Assembly: GCA_022316685.1 (NCBI GenBank) | Contig: JAKJHU010000030.1 | Coordinates: 19,056,893-19,120,892 of the forward strand | DNA length: 64,000 nucleotides | DNA from: Progne subis subis | Lineage: Eukaryota > Chordata > Aves > Passeriformes > Hirundinidae | Direction of reading: 5' to 3' | Part shown: positions 26,151-38,327 of the stretch, one piece after another | Layout: every line of letters starts with the position of its first letter | How positions within the stretch are numbered: the stretch's first letter is position 1 | The notes under the pieces: model-generated | What the model was told of the DNA's origin: nothing | The model's database searches: none | What the model saw: the letters and a program-made list of their open reading frames with translations, nothing else | Translations under genes and position numbers: made by a program

Positions 26151-27531
26151 TTACCCCTCCAGATCTATGGACCAAGGCACACGATGTTCTCCCTAAGCTT
26201 CATTAGAAGTTTTCAGCTTCTTTATAGCATAGCTTGACACTGCAAGCTCTTATCCTCAATTTTCAATGCACCTCTGCAGATGAAGGAAAATGTGGAAGTA
26301 GGGTCTCTAGGGATGCTCTGCTATGGGAAAGCAAGAGGATCCCTCACTCTTCTCAAAGGTTTTGTGAAGACAGCAGGCAATTAAGCATAGTTATAAGTGA
26401 ATTCCTTTTAATCTTAATAAAAGCAGAGGAATTCCCTGCAGAAAACACCTGAGTTCCTCTTACTGACAATATATGTGCCCTGTATAAACCACACCAGACT
26501 CAGAAGACATAATTTAGTTCTGTAAAAGTTTGCAGTTTCTTCTTTAAAAAAGAATGTCCTATATTTATAACTGGGCCTGTGTTCTTTTCCCTCTCCCTTG
26601 ACTCCATTTAACATTCCCAGAGGATGTACTGAGACTAATGGGAACTGTTCTGGACTGGACTAAAATGACAGTTCTAGTCCCAAAGTTGCAGGACATTAAA
26701 CAAGATAAAACAAAGGGTTGGTAGCCCAGATTACTGCAATATTGCTCTAACACATACACAGCACAATAAAATATGATGTCAACACATCTAGTCTGTCAAC
26801 ACAGGTTGAGTAAGTACTGGAAAGATGAAAGCTTGTTTCAATTTTTCTCACATTAAAAATGTCTTCAAAACTGGTAATATGTTAAACTGATGACCACTTG
26901 TGAAAGCGGTTTTTTTATTGGAAAAGCAATGCCTTTTCTGCCAGGGAAGTTGTACTGTCACAACTCCTCCAGTATCAGCTCCAAGGGGGACTTTCCTAAG
27001 TGGAAATACCCATGACAGCATTCATGGCTCTCCCTGGATTTTTCCATCTGGCCACATGCCTGGTGGCAGCTCTCCCCCTGCAAATCCCAGCAAACATTGG
27101 AAAGGTGCTCTACAACTTTCACTATGTTCAAGTTTTTCTGTCCTGGAGCAAACCCCATGATATTTCTTGTGAGGGTGTGGTCTGGCTGCAGCCTTAATAC
27201 AGCACACTGGACAGGACCCAGGCAGAGCAGGGAAAGGGATACAGCCCCTCTTCCTCTGTGTTCTTTGCTCTTTCAGCTCCCCAACAGGGATGTCTCTAGT
27301 GATGCTCCATTTATTGCCATACATTGGCATTTCATTCTGCCTCTTGTTGAGTTCCTTCTCTGTTTTAAAGTCACTTGAAGGACTTATTTCTAAAATATAG
27401 GATCAGTTGTTCTACAAAAGGAAGGAAAAATTCCTGTACCTGGGAAGGAACAGCCTTGTGCAGCAATGCATGGTGGAAAGCACCATGGAAACCACAGATG
27501 GAAATCACCTGTAGCACTACAGGGGGGTTCT
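26151..27531. other. unique DNA between two CR1 copies
   Basis: No gene or repeat recognised. Open frames are no more than 102 codons and overlap on both strands at 26900-27330. The two flanking CR1 copies are in opposite orientation. Confidence 0.5.
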
Positions 27532-28460
27532 GATGGGCACCGAGTAGAACATGACCCAGCAACGTGTGCTTGCAACAGAGAGGACAATGGTGTCCTTAAT
27601 CAGGCAGAGCACTGCCAGCAGGATGAGGAAGGTGACCCTTCTTTTCTACTTGGCACTGGTTGAGACATACCTGCAACGTTGTATCCAGAACTGAGCTGCC
27701 AAATGTGGACATATACGAGAGTCCAGCAAAGGGCCATGAAGATGATAAAAGCAATGCAGCATTTTTATATGAAGAAAGGCTGAGAGAACTGCAGCTATTC
27801 AGCCTGGAGAAGAAAAGGCTCAAAAGGTTCTTATCAATACAGATAAGTGTCATTAGAGGACACGAAAATAATGATACTCACACATTCAACTCCAGAGCGA
27901 AAAGAAGGGCAGTTTATTTACATGACTTTGTTTATATAGATTCTGGACAATGGCCAAGGATTGGAGAATAAGGTTGCCACCTCTGCACTCCACTGGCCAG
28001 GCTAGAAGCCCATCAATCGTCCCTCATCAGAGAGGAATGGGTAAGCAACTACTTTGTTTATGTTACAAGTGTGAGAAACTCCACTACAGAAATGTAAACA
28101 ACTCAGAAGGCTAACAGAATAAGGTAACAGGTGAATACCTGGAGGTAGGGTGCAAATTAGATGGAACCAGAATCTTTTCTGTAATGCGCAGGGCTAGGAC
28201 CAGAGGCAATGGGCAAAGACAGAAACAGAGGAAGTTCCCTCTGAACAGCAGGAAACACTTCCTTACTGCAAGGCTGACTGAATGTTGACACAGATTACAC
28301 AGGCAGATTGGGCAGTTTTCCTCATTGGAGATATTCAAGAGTCATCTGGACATGGTCCTCAGGAACTGGCTGCAGGTCACCCTGCCTGAGCAAGGGGTTA
28401 TGGGCTGGATGACCTCCTGAAGTCCCCTGCAACCTCTGCCTATCCGTGGTTCTGTGACTT
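27532..28460 (+). mobile_element. CR1 LINE fragment, plus strand, split by a nested LTR
   Basis: The first part (27532-27847) runs from TTCTGATGGGCACCGAGT through GGCAGAGCACTGCCAGCAGG and GAGTCCAGCAAAGGGCCATG to AGAGAACTGCAGCTATTCAG. The second part (28130-28460) resumes with GAATACCTGGAGGTAGGGTG and continues through GAGGCAATGGGCAAAGACAG, ATCTGGACATGGTCCTCAGG and GGTTCTGTGACTTA, which matches the CR1 3' end. It encodes the C-terminal end of the reverse transcriptase and the 3' UTR of CR1, full of stops. The two halves are contiguous in CR1, so the interruption marks a later insertion. Confidence 0.92.
27848..28129 (-). mobile_element. 282-bp solo LTR nested in CR1, minus strand
   Basis: The element starts TGTCATTAG and ends GGTAACA, giving TG and CA termini, and sits exactly between two contiguous CR1 segments. 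On the minus strand, a TATATAAA box (27932-27939) is followed 13-18 bases later by an AATAAA signal (27914-27919). This compact TATA-to-poly(A) spacing resembles alpharetroviral LTRs. The flanks GATAAG (27842-27847) and GGTGAA (28130-28135) are each close to the CR1 sequence expected there (TATAAA) and differ from one another only by purine transitions, consistent with a decayed 6-bp target duplication. The family name is not assigned. Confidence 0.68.
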
Positions 28461-31014
28461 AGGCTGTAGAAATGCATATGCTGCTCTATACTTTTTTCTT
28501 TTTAAAATAAAAGAAAATGAAGAAACAAAAGAAAAAAGAAAAAAGAAAAATGAAAAAAAGCCTTTAAGAATAGGCAAAAGCCTGAGATTCCCAGAGGTGG
28601 AGACATTTTTTCCCCACACCGTGCCTTTGAGGGACCCCTCCATGCTTCAGGCATGATGAAACAATTCAATTTTCATGGCTAGCCAGGCCTTGGGTCCTCT
28701 TCTGAGTCACAGACTTTGCAGCACTGGTTCTGTGGAGTGGCAGGCTCTGCTCAGCAGTGTTGGGCTGATAGTGGGGAGCTGCCTGCTGGAAATAGAAGCA
28801 TGAGAATTGATTGCACATGTAGTGAAGGGAATAGAAAATTTCTTCAACAGGAATCAGGAATTTTTGAAGAAAAGAACCCTCTTAGCCTGTCCAAGATGTT
28901 GCTGTAAGCTCAAGTCAAGCCCCACTCTATCCTGCCTGACAAGCCCCTTCTGGTGTGCTGGAGACAACAGTGCTGGATGCTGGTGGTGGCAGCTGCAGCA
29001 CAGCTGTGGTGGCAACAGGCACAGATTTGGGCTTCACATCTGCCCAGAGTAGAGATCATGTGTTGTTCGTTCTCAAGGGGTTCCCCGCAGTAACCCAGGG
29101 CAGCTGGTTACAACAAGAGAGGCTTTTAGAGCTCAATTTTCCAGGAAGGGATAACACAAAGTAAAAATGTCATGAAGACCACATGATGTGTGAAGAAAAG
29201 CTTCAGGATCAGTAATGCTGTGAGAGAGCATTATGAACATCTGCTCTGAACAAGTCAGCAGCCCCAGCAGCTTTGCATTCAGCCCAGCTTCCTTTAAGAG
29301 GGGGTCCTCAGACCCCAGACTCTGCCTTGTGCAGGAAACTGCCAGAATTCACTTGAATTTCTCGGTTAATGTTCAAGCTGAAGCAACAGAGCAGAGCAGG
29401 ATTCCCAGGATTTACAACCCAGAGTCAATCCACTTGCATCAAGTCTTGCTTTTCTTGGGAATTGCATTTCCCTGCTCCCTAAGGCAGCTGGGGTGAAGGA
29501 GAATCCATGCGGGCTTCACCTTGGGCTCTCAGGTGAAACCTCTGCTGAGTGTCCTCACTTCCCTCAGCATCTGGACTGATGTTCTCTGTCCTCCCACCTG
29601 CTCAGCAGCTGGGCTGTGTCAGCATCCTTTGTTGCACAGCCCATCCCATCCCACATAGAGATTTTTTGCTTTTTCATCCCAGAAATGACATTTGTTTACC
29701 AGCAAAGCAACAAGCATTCATTCATTCATTGTCCTGCTCAGGTAGCATAAACAATGTATTTGTCTAATACCTGACTCTGGGAGGTGACCTTCTGAGCTAA
29801 TTAAATTTCATTTGTCAGTTTGCACTGAATTTTCCACAATTATTAATCTTCTATCAAGGCTGATGGAACCTTTAAGAAATACTGCAAAAGAGTGTATCTA
29901 ATTTCTTTTTCCCAAGCAATTAATGAAAAATTTCAAAAAGTCACAGCAGCTGTTTTCAGGTGCCAGGATTTAAAACAAATTCCTTTATTTTAACTACTGT
30001 CTGAGATATTTGTAGAAAGTATTAGTAAGCCTGAGGGACCACAGACATTTGTGGTCTTCTGAAAATTGACATTTGTTTCAGTAAAAAAAGAATAACCATT
30101 AAAAGAAATATTTTAAACCCATGGCATGTTTTCAGAACCCACAGAGGTCGCTGGATAAAGGAAATGGTTTTTAAAATGCCATATTTCAACTGGAGGTGGG
30201 GGATTTCAAGAAGTTAAAAACTTGAATATTTCTGGATCAGGAAGCTATGGAGATACGATCTCCAGCTGGCACAAACACACAGCCGAGCCAGCTGAGATCT
30301 TTGGAATTTTAATGCCCACTGCTTGCCATGGAGGCAGGCTCAACTCTGCCTGGGATTTAGAGCTTGGAGGGAAGGTTGTCCAGATCTTCGGTGGGAGCAG
30401 GGACAGATTCTCAGACCAGGTGGGTTGGGCTTTGCTTGTGCCCTGCCAGTGCTGAAGGGTTGCTTCACCCCCTCTGGGAGGCCAAAAACAACAGCTCTGC
30501 CTTCTTGGAGATGGTTCTTTAATCTCCTTGCAGAAAAAGATAAATCTTGCTCTTTTGACTCAATTTGGAAGATTTAGGGTGATTTTTTAATGTTGTTATT
30601 CAAAAGAAATGTTAAAATTGTTACTTCAAGAGATATGGAAATTATATTTCTATTTTCTTCTCTCCCCTCACGTCTTCCTTATGCCTTGATTTACACTGCA
30701 CCAGCTAAGTGGTACATATTGCTCTTCCTGCACACTGTGCAGTTTCACTATCTTCACCATCTTAAGCAAGGCTGCATCTGCTACAGTGAAAGGTGAAACT
30801 TTACCCAGCAGTTTCCTGTGCCCACTTCTGAGAAGGGAAGTGTTTGGGGGTGTTTTTGTGGTTTTTTTGTGTTGTTTTTTTTTTTTTTTTTTCCTTCTCT
30901 TCACTTTCATCTTAGCAATATCATGGGTTAAATTCTGTGGCCTTGCTTACATCAATGAGGTCAGGACATTCCACCAGCCTGACTGCAACCCATATCACAT
31001 GCTACAAGCCACTG
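28461..31014. other. mostly unique DNA with A-rich and poly-T tracts
   Basis: 28487-28560 is A-rich with GAAAA units. A T-run lies at 30875-30892 with GTTTTTGTGG upstream. Neither has an attached element. A possible conserved non-coding segment is listed separately at 29790-29950. No gene is recognised. Confidence 0.5.
29790..29950. promoter_or_regulatory. possible conserved non-coding element
   Basis: This AT-rich but complex sequence is dense in homeodomain-type cores: AGCTAATTAAATTTCATT near 29795, CACAATTATTAATCTTC near 29835, and CAAGCAATTAATGAA near 29914. It contains no simple repeat. The pattern resembles developmental enhancers conserved in amniotes, but this is judged by eye only. 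Confidence 0.2.
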
Positions 31015-31752
31015 TGTATATGTATCTGTTCCCCTCTTTCTCACGTTGTCTGCCAAGGAAAGCTAGAGCCTCCCTTGGAATGGAGAATGTAAACCCTCTT
31101 CCCTCCAAATTACTATAATTTTGCAATTAGGGGCTTTCAGGCAAAGATATGGGAAATAGGAGTAGCAGTTCTTTACTAGAAACATTAAAAAAAGAGAAAA
31201 ATACAAATGTAGTAGTACAAAAAAAAAACAACAAAAAAACCCAAAAAAACCAAAAAAACAAGTAAGTAAACAAAAATCCTGGAAAAACCCTGACAGAATC
31301 AGGGATATGACCTGGCACCCTGTTGGTCCGGGTGTTGGAAGCTGTCCAAATAAGTCCTCCTGGAGTAATAGATGTGGTTCTGCGGAGTAGAGATGGTCCT
31401 GTAGAAAGTCCAGTAGTGATGAGATGGGTCTGGTCTTCCTCTGGGCATCCAGTGGAAAAACTGGATACCTTGTGTTCTTCAGTCCTAGTTTTTATCTAGC
31501 CGGGAACAGCTGGATTCCCCCTGCTGTGTGGAGCATCTCACTATGGGATGATGGAATGTGTCATGTCATTGGTGGGCCCTAATGGCCCATTATCAGAAGA
31601 TGTCCCCCTGGAGGATGGAGGGTCATGAAAGAGATAAGAAACACTGCCTCACCTGGTTTTAATGGCTGGGCCATTATCAGAAGTCATCCGGCCCCTCCCA
31701 CCTGGAGTTACAAGAAAAGGAAAAGTCACCTCCCAAAAACCAGATTTCAACA
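31015..31752 (-). mobile_element. LTR of an avian endogenous retrovirus (family D), minus strand
   Basis: The left part aligns by eye with the LTR at 48224: TGTCTGCCAAGGAAAGCTAG here against TATCTGCTAAGGAGAGGCGG there, then GAATGGAG... CTTCCCTCC, and CAGTTCTTTACTAG here against CAGTCCTTTACTAG there. The shared TTTACT is AGTAAA on the minus strand, a variant poly(A) signal at the same position in both. Next comes an A/C-rich low-complexity block (31217-31262), where the other copy has an AAT microsatellite. The right end is ATTTCAACA at 31752. The right (U3) half is not clearly alignable to the 48-kb copy, so the two may be recombinant subfamilies. The left boundary is uncertain by about 20 bases and no target duplication is seen. 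The repeated GGCCCATTATCAGAAG / GGGCCATTATCAGAAG at about 31585 and 31670 is a short internal duplication. Confidence 0.62.
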
Positions 31753-33661
31753 GATGAAATAGAATACACATTTTTCAGTTACATAATCCAAGACACACAG
31801 CTCATAATGGCTCATAAAATTTTGATTTTAGATTAAATATTAGATGGGTCATTTTTTACACAGGAAAACAAAAAATCACTTCAAACCCTGGACTTCCTCA
31901 GCAGTAGCTATGATGAACATGAAGTTATCTTTACGATATGGCTTCAATAGGTTATTATCAACATTTTAAAGAGAAGAAGAATATACATGAAAGGAAAAGG
32001 AACAGCACACACATAGACAAATACTCCCAGGAATTCTGGATTTTCTACTGAATTGTCAGTTTTTAACTGGAGTTTAAGACTGATGGATAAAAGTGAATGT
32101 GTTGCAGAACCTTTGCTCTATCAGGCTAGCTCAGCACCCCAGAGCTGTGACAGGAGTGGGGAACCGCATTCCCATAACAAAACCTTGGGATACACAGAAC
32201 CTGCTGGAGTTGAGGCAAACTCCTGCTGCTCTTGGGCGTCAATGAGGACTGGGGTTAAGGAAGAGAGGAGACTTTTTCTTTGGGATAATTCCACAGGGTT
32301 AATTTGTGAAGGGATCCACAGGGAAAAAGGCAAGGAGCACTGATGCCCATGCAGTTTTAAACAAGAGGGGGTGGTAGGGGCGGATACAAACTTACAACAA
32401 ATTGTGTTCAACTAGGGAGGAGCAGAGGGTGGGGAATACAACCAGGGAAAACAATGGAATAGCAGTGTGGGAGGGATTGCATTGCCTAGTCCAATAGAGC
32501 TTTAAGGGAGGTTTGATGGACATGGAACATGCTTGGTAAAGGGGTAGTGTTTACAATTATGCACAGGGAGGGCTTAGATGACTGATAGGGAAGGCACTGG
32601 AACAAGAGATGGGGAATGACCCTATAGGGAACAAAGGGGAATGTACAGAATTTAAGGCAAACCACTGACATACAGAATGTAGGGGAAATTAGGATAAACC
32701 ATTTCAACAGAACACAACATGCAGGGACAGCAAAATCAGGGCTCGTGGTTGCTCCGCATCTTCTCATTGCCCTGCTTTACCCAGGAATGTGTAGGTGCAA
32801 CCCTGACAGATGGCACAAAACCCTGTTTAACCAGAGACCATTACTATAGTGAGTGTGATGCCAGTAAGTCATCCACAGCCAGCATGTAACTCCCAAAGGT
32901 TGTCATCTTGGCCACATTTTACAGATATTTGTCTTCCCTTGTGGTAAAGTCTCATTTATGCATCCTTTCCATGTGCTGGGCAGCAGGGTTACATGGAAGG
33001 AATCCCCCTGGAGTTTAATGAGGGGAGTTCAATTCATTCCTGTAGATGTTCATTGCTTCCATGGATGCCCAAAATAAACTAGGATCCACATTTTTAAAGG
33101 ATGACTTAAAAGACGCATCTAACCCCTCAGTAACACTGGGATCTAAGTGCTTAATTTACTTCTTTAAAGAACATGAATGACGAGAAAAACATTACATGAT
33201 TTTTCAGGGTGATAAATTGACGTTTTTCTAGAAGGAGGCAGCAATGGCAGACTTAAAATTGGAGCCCTTTTAAGGATTAATATGCACATCTCTATTGCAA
33301 GTCTTCAAAGCTTCATTAGTAATTCTGGGTACACAACTTCTTTTATCAGACACACTTGAGAGAGCACTGAGCATGGTGAATCCTTAAAGCCCACATCCCT
33401 CCAAGGTCTCTCAAGACACCCATCAAAAAATACAGTCAATTTGGAGCACAAGTCACTTCACAGATCTTTTATTGCTTCTAAATGGCTGCTGTCATCCTGT
33501 ACTAAATCAAAACAGAAATACAGAAACTCCACACCTGCTATCCCAAATAACTGCATTTGGGGTGGAGTTATTTTGTAGAAAGCAGCACTGTACACCCTAC
33601 AAAACCCTTAAAGTGTAGTAATGGAAGCACTGAATCACTGAATTATTTATTCCTTGGTGTG
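31753..33661. other. unique DNA, no gene recognised
   Basis: The open frame of 96 codons at 32053-32343 overlaps another 96-codon frame on the opposite strand. Neither has recognisable motifs. No repeat is identified. Confidence 0.5.
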
Positions 33662-33733
33662 GTTTTTTTTTTTTTTGTTGTTGTTGTTGTTGTTGTTGTT
33701 GTTGGTTTTTGTTTTTGTTTTTTCCCCCCCCCC
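33662..33733. repeat. T14-(GTT)n-T-rich-C10 composite tract
   Basis: Fourteen T (33663-33676), nine GTT units to about 33703, a GTTTTT-rich spacer, then ten C at 33724-33733. Slippage-prone simple sequence. Confidence 0.9.
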
Positions 33734-36235
33734 TAACTATACCTGGGAGTATTTACTGAATGTCAAATGCTTGATTTCATATAACTTTCAGTTTGGGAGA
33801 TTAGATCATTGGTAGTTCTGGAGATGTTGCTTTGAATTATTTGGAAGGTATAAATCTATAGTATTTAATGAATTTCAGAAGTATTTTTTCATTAAAAATG
33901 TATCACAGGGGTTCAGTGTGTGATTTCTTGTGTCATATTAGGCATTTTAAATTAATTTTTGAACCTGGCAAAGAGCTTTTTCTCCAGTGTGAATAGGTTG
34001 TCTGCCAAAGGGAATTTTATGATGCTCTGAAATGTAACTTAGTCTTTCTACCTTGTGCTTTGACTTGTAAGAAGACAAAAAGGATGGAGACACACACGCG
34101 AGTGCTGCCCTACGAGACTCAAGTGCACATTATTGCTCATTATGAAAAAAACCTCTTTTTTAACACTGACAACTTCATGATTCCTAAAATACTAAACCAA
34201 GTCTCAAATGAGCTATGACATGATCCTGAGTTTCTGCATAATAACATATCACACATTCTATAAATTAAACTGACAGAAATTTCATTTTAAAATGTATAAG
34301 AAATGAAATCACCAACTACAGCTTCTTCTTTGGTAGAGTTGTTTAAAAAAACTTCTAATGGACATGAACAAATGAATTTTTTTCCATTGAAAAACATGAC
34401 TTTCTTCAAGACAACTTGATGTTTCACCAGGAAAAGCTGCTTTACAATCTCCCAGCAGTCAAAGAGGACATCAAATCTGGCATGAGAACTTCAGCTAGAG
34501 GAACTGCAGACAGACTAGGATGAGAGAAGGGACAGTGTATCTTCTTCCTTTTCCCCCCTTCCAGTAGCAAGAGGAGATGTGAGGAAGGAGCATTCTCACC
34601 CTCTAACCAGCCTGGATCATTATTAAGTAGGGTTAATTTCATCAGTAAGGCCTGAGACTCACAAAACTGCCATTTTACCTCTCCTAGAATTTAAATATGG
34701 AGAAATACTATCACTTAAATAGTGCTGAGGGTTTGTTGTTGCTGGCCTTTTTTTCTCCTCCTTTTTTTCTCCTGGCGCTGGCTGGAAAGAATCTGCAGGG
34801 ATTGGACATTACCAATTAGACATCCCCCTGCACTCTCATCCTTGTGCCATCAGGCCAGATGGGGAGGGTATCAAGCTTACAACTCCCAAGTATCTGTCCT
34901 GGATACAGGCAAGAGGATCCAGCCTCCGTGTTTAATCCTGCAGAAGATGACAGCAAACATTTAGATCCATCAGAAAACTGTCCTGATGAAAAGAAGTTCT
35001 CAGAAAAAGAGGGGTACATATATGTCTCTTTGTACTGTTACCTGCAGCCCCTGGAAGATGTCAAAAACTTATGGAGGAAATATTTGCTGATCTTTATCAG
35101 CAGTTTAAATGGGATGGGTGACTCAGTGTTGCTCTAATTAATGCATGGAAAGGCCTCTTCTAAAACACATTTGGTATGTTTCCTCCTGGAGACAAGAAAT
35201 ACCTGCAACAAGCACATCCTCCTACACCTTTCCTGGATACCTGAGCTTATTAGTGAATCCCTTACTGATGCTTTTTTACTAGGACAGGTACTGCTGTAAC
35301 AACCATCATGGGAAATGTAGGGGAGGTAAAGCTCAGGAACTCTGGCAAAGGTTTTTAATTTCATCATGTGTCATGAATCAACCATGAATCCTAATGGTCA
35401 ACTGTGTGCTAAAAGGTCTGCCATCTCACCTAGTCTGTAAAAAAAATGCTCCTGCATGAAGGAGATGGGTATACCAGCCAAAAATTACAATATAAACCTC
35501 TACCTCTGATATTACCTGTAGAGAGTATGGGGTATTTTTGGGGTATCCTTCCTCCACAAGCTTGCCATCATGAAAATTCCCTAATGTTTTCACAGGGTTA
35601 CTTGCACAAGCAAGTTCTTAGCTCAGGAGGGGGTGGAGGGGGCGGCGGGAGGAAATCCTACCCAAATGTGCTGCAAATAAGGAGATGACTTCTTGAGTGA
35701 AAAACCCAGCAGTGGCCAAGCAAAGTTTTTGAAGCCTTTACTCATTAAGGTTAGCCTCATGCCAAGATTTTCTCACTGGAAGGATTGACAGGGTTTTCAT
35801 AAAGTGTTAGAACTCCACAGCTCAGACATCTGTCAATAATTTTGGCCAGCAGGTTCATAGGTTGTTAGTGCAAGTCACACAGACACACAGAGAGCCTAAT
35901 CAGAAAAACTGAATTGCATTAGGTACAGTGGGCATTAAAGAAAAGTAGAGACTGACAAAGTTTAGCTGGAAACTGGGACTGCAAGAAAGGACTGGTGTTA
36001 GTCAGAGAGTGTGAGACAATTTCTCTGGTTTTCCCGTCACTCCCCAAAGTTTGTATGGTTGTTGCTGGGATACTTTGGCAAGGGCTACTAGCATGGGACA
36101 GAAGAGAGAAATCTGATCTGGGGATGTGTCCTACAAGCCAGGCAGAGGGAGGACAGTGGGAACACCAAGCAGGCAGAGAAGGGCTCCCATCCTGGAGAGG
36201 AGAAGTGATGTCTCTATTAACATGCCTGTTTGCAG
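33734..36235. other. unique DNA, no gene recognised
   Basis: 34081-34130 contains a small CpG-bearing island-like patch (CACACGCGAG) but no promoter signature. A G-rich segment at 35626-35652 (runs of 5, 5 and 3 G) could fold as an imperfect quadruplex. Open frames are no more than 115 codons and overlap on both strands. Confidence 0.5.
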
Positions 36236-36305
36236 CCCTCCAATCAGCAATGACCCAGGAAACCACAAACTCTCCATTAATGGCTTAACTACTGATGATT
36301 TAGAG
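36236..36305 (+). other. candidate coding exon (70 bp), unverified
   Basis: The acceptor is a run ending CCTGTTTGCAG and the donor is GAG/GTGAGT, a full consensus match. In the open frame the segment reads PPISNDPGNHKL and then SINGLTTDDLE. The first base is a third codon position and the donor is phase 0. I cannot assign it to a protein family. It is phase-compatible with the candidate at 43312. Segments with this much support arise by chance several times per window, so this is a lead only. Confidence 0.2.
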
Positions 36306-38212
36306 GTGAGTCTGACTTCCCTAGTCTTTCCTTTTCCTGTGTAATGATTTTTTAAGACTTTGCTGTTTTCATTTACTATTGGTCAAAGGTTATAAATTAC
36401 AAAGTTTGTTAATTTACAACTTCTTTTTTTTTTTTTTTTCTTATGTGTAGATTTGGCACCATTGATTGACATCTTCTGTGTGGTAGGTTGCTCTTGTCTG
36501 TCTGTCAGGTGCCCACCAAATTCCTCTCTCAATCCCTCTCTTCAGGAGGACAGGGCCAGAAAATAAGCTGAAAAGCTAGTTTAATGAAAGAAAGCAAAGG
36601 CCATGTATGGAAGCAAAGGATATTAATTAAAAAAAAATAAAAAATTACTACTTCCCATCAGCATATGATGTTGAGCTACTTTCTGGGAAGCAGATCTTAA
36701 TATGTGTAGTGGTTGCTTTGGAACACAAATATCTTAATAATATAAGCCCTGCCTTTACCCTTTCTACAAGATTTTTTTTTTAATATGGCATCCTGTGGTG
36801 TGGGATAGACTTTTGGTCATCTTGGTCAGCTGTCCTGGCTGTATTATTACCCAGGGTCTTGTCCACACCCAGCCTATGGGTCTTTGAGGGAGGAATTGAA
36901 AGAAAGATTTGACAGTGTGAGAGCAATGCCCAGCAAAAGTTGAAGCACTGGTGTGTTATCAGCTCTGAGCCACTACAAACACAGAGCACAGTACTAGCAG
37001 GGCTGTGGTGGGGAAAGCTAACTCCAGCCCAGACAGACCCACTACAGCCCCACAGAGAAGCCAGGCTGAGCAGAGGGCTGCAGGTGCCTCTGCAGTGAGC
37101 AGAAATCTGCTCCTCAGATTTAACCCAGCCTGCCAAGGCTTTGAGGAGTACTGGCTCCCTACTGTGACATTGAAGACGGGGACTGGTGTGAACTCTGCCC
37201 TGGCTTTTGCAGTAATGTTCCCTCAAGGCAGCCTTGGACAATATTTCCTGGCTGTGTGGCAAACTTTATTATCCTAGAGAGAGTCGTCTGGAGGGCTCTT
37301 CGCCTCCAGTGCAAGATGTATCACAGAATATTTGTATCTGCCTGGGCTGAGAGATAACAGCTACCGCACCTGGAGTGGAAACCTGCTTGTCCTGTCTCTC
37401 TGGGGGCATTTTCCCATGTATTTCCTCACATCTCTGTGAGAACACAGGCCATGAACTCACCCAGATTGGCATCTCTTTAGGAAAGTGACTGTCTCAGGCC
37501 TATATGAAACACCAAAACTATTGTAGTTTGTACGTTTCCACTTACTTTATGGGAACTATGGGAATAAGAGGGAACTAGGCAGTGGGGAGATGCTGTTCTT
37601 CCCAGTTGGTTTTACGTATTAAAGGATTAGATGAGTGACATCTTGGTCTCCCTTATCTCCATCTCCACACTGTTGAATGAAGGGTGCTGAGGAAGACTTG
37701 GTCAAGTGTAGCTTTCTATAATGGTAGAGATCTGTAGGTTCTCTTAAGACAGGCCTAGCAGCATGTGATGGTATCTTTGTGGCTTCCTGGAGCAGATGAA
37801 GTGCAGTAACTCACAGCTGATAAATCCTGCCAGCCTGCCTGCATCTGCCTATGCCATTCAAGTATTTTATCCAAAATTCCACAGGTGTTTCTCCCACTCC
37901 TTAGCCAGATACTTGTGCTCCTTGAGTTATCTCACACTTAGTACTCGGGAAGAAGAGCCTAGAGAATAACTGAGAAAACCTCTTTTAAGTCATCACACAA
38001 CAAATCCAAGATTTCTTGCTGATATAGCAATATCTTTCTGTTGTGTCAACAGAGGGCCAGCGAGGCCATTTCTATGAGATATTTTTGGTCATTGACAAAC
38101 ACTTTGATCCAGCAGATTCATAGCTGTCTGGCAAAAGTCCTTATCTGGAGTTCATCATGCTGATTTACACTGGTTGAATCCTTGCCTTGCTGTGCCTCCC
38201 AAATCAAGACAG

Positions 38213-38214
<2 letters not shown>
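36306..38214. other. unique DNA with a poly-T run
   Basis: A T-run of 16 lies at 36424-36439. The minus-strand open frame at 36780-37262 is 160 codons, the longest non-repetitive one in the window, without a recognised motif. By rough expectation about one such frame occurs by chance in 64 kb. No gene is called. Confidence 0.5.
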
Positions 38215-38293
<79 letters not shown>

Positions 38294-38327
38294 TCCTTTG
38301 TTGCTTTAGGAGAAAAAAAAAAAAAAA
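38215..38327. repeat. T34 + (GT)20 microsatellite + A15
   Basis: T at 38215-38248, alternating GT at 38249-38289, then 23 bases of ordinary sequence and 15 A at 38313-38327. The T and A runs are complementary and could pair around the GT repeat. Confidence 0.95.

Noticed and set aside
36780..37262. 160-codon open frame, minus strand
   Set aside because: No recognised motif. With a stop frequency near 5-6% per codon, about one frame this long is expected by chance in 64 kb read six ways.
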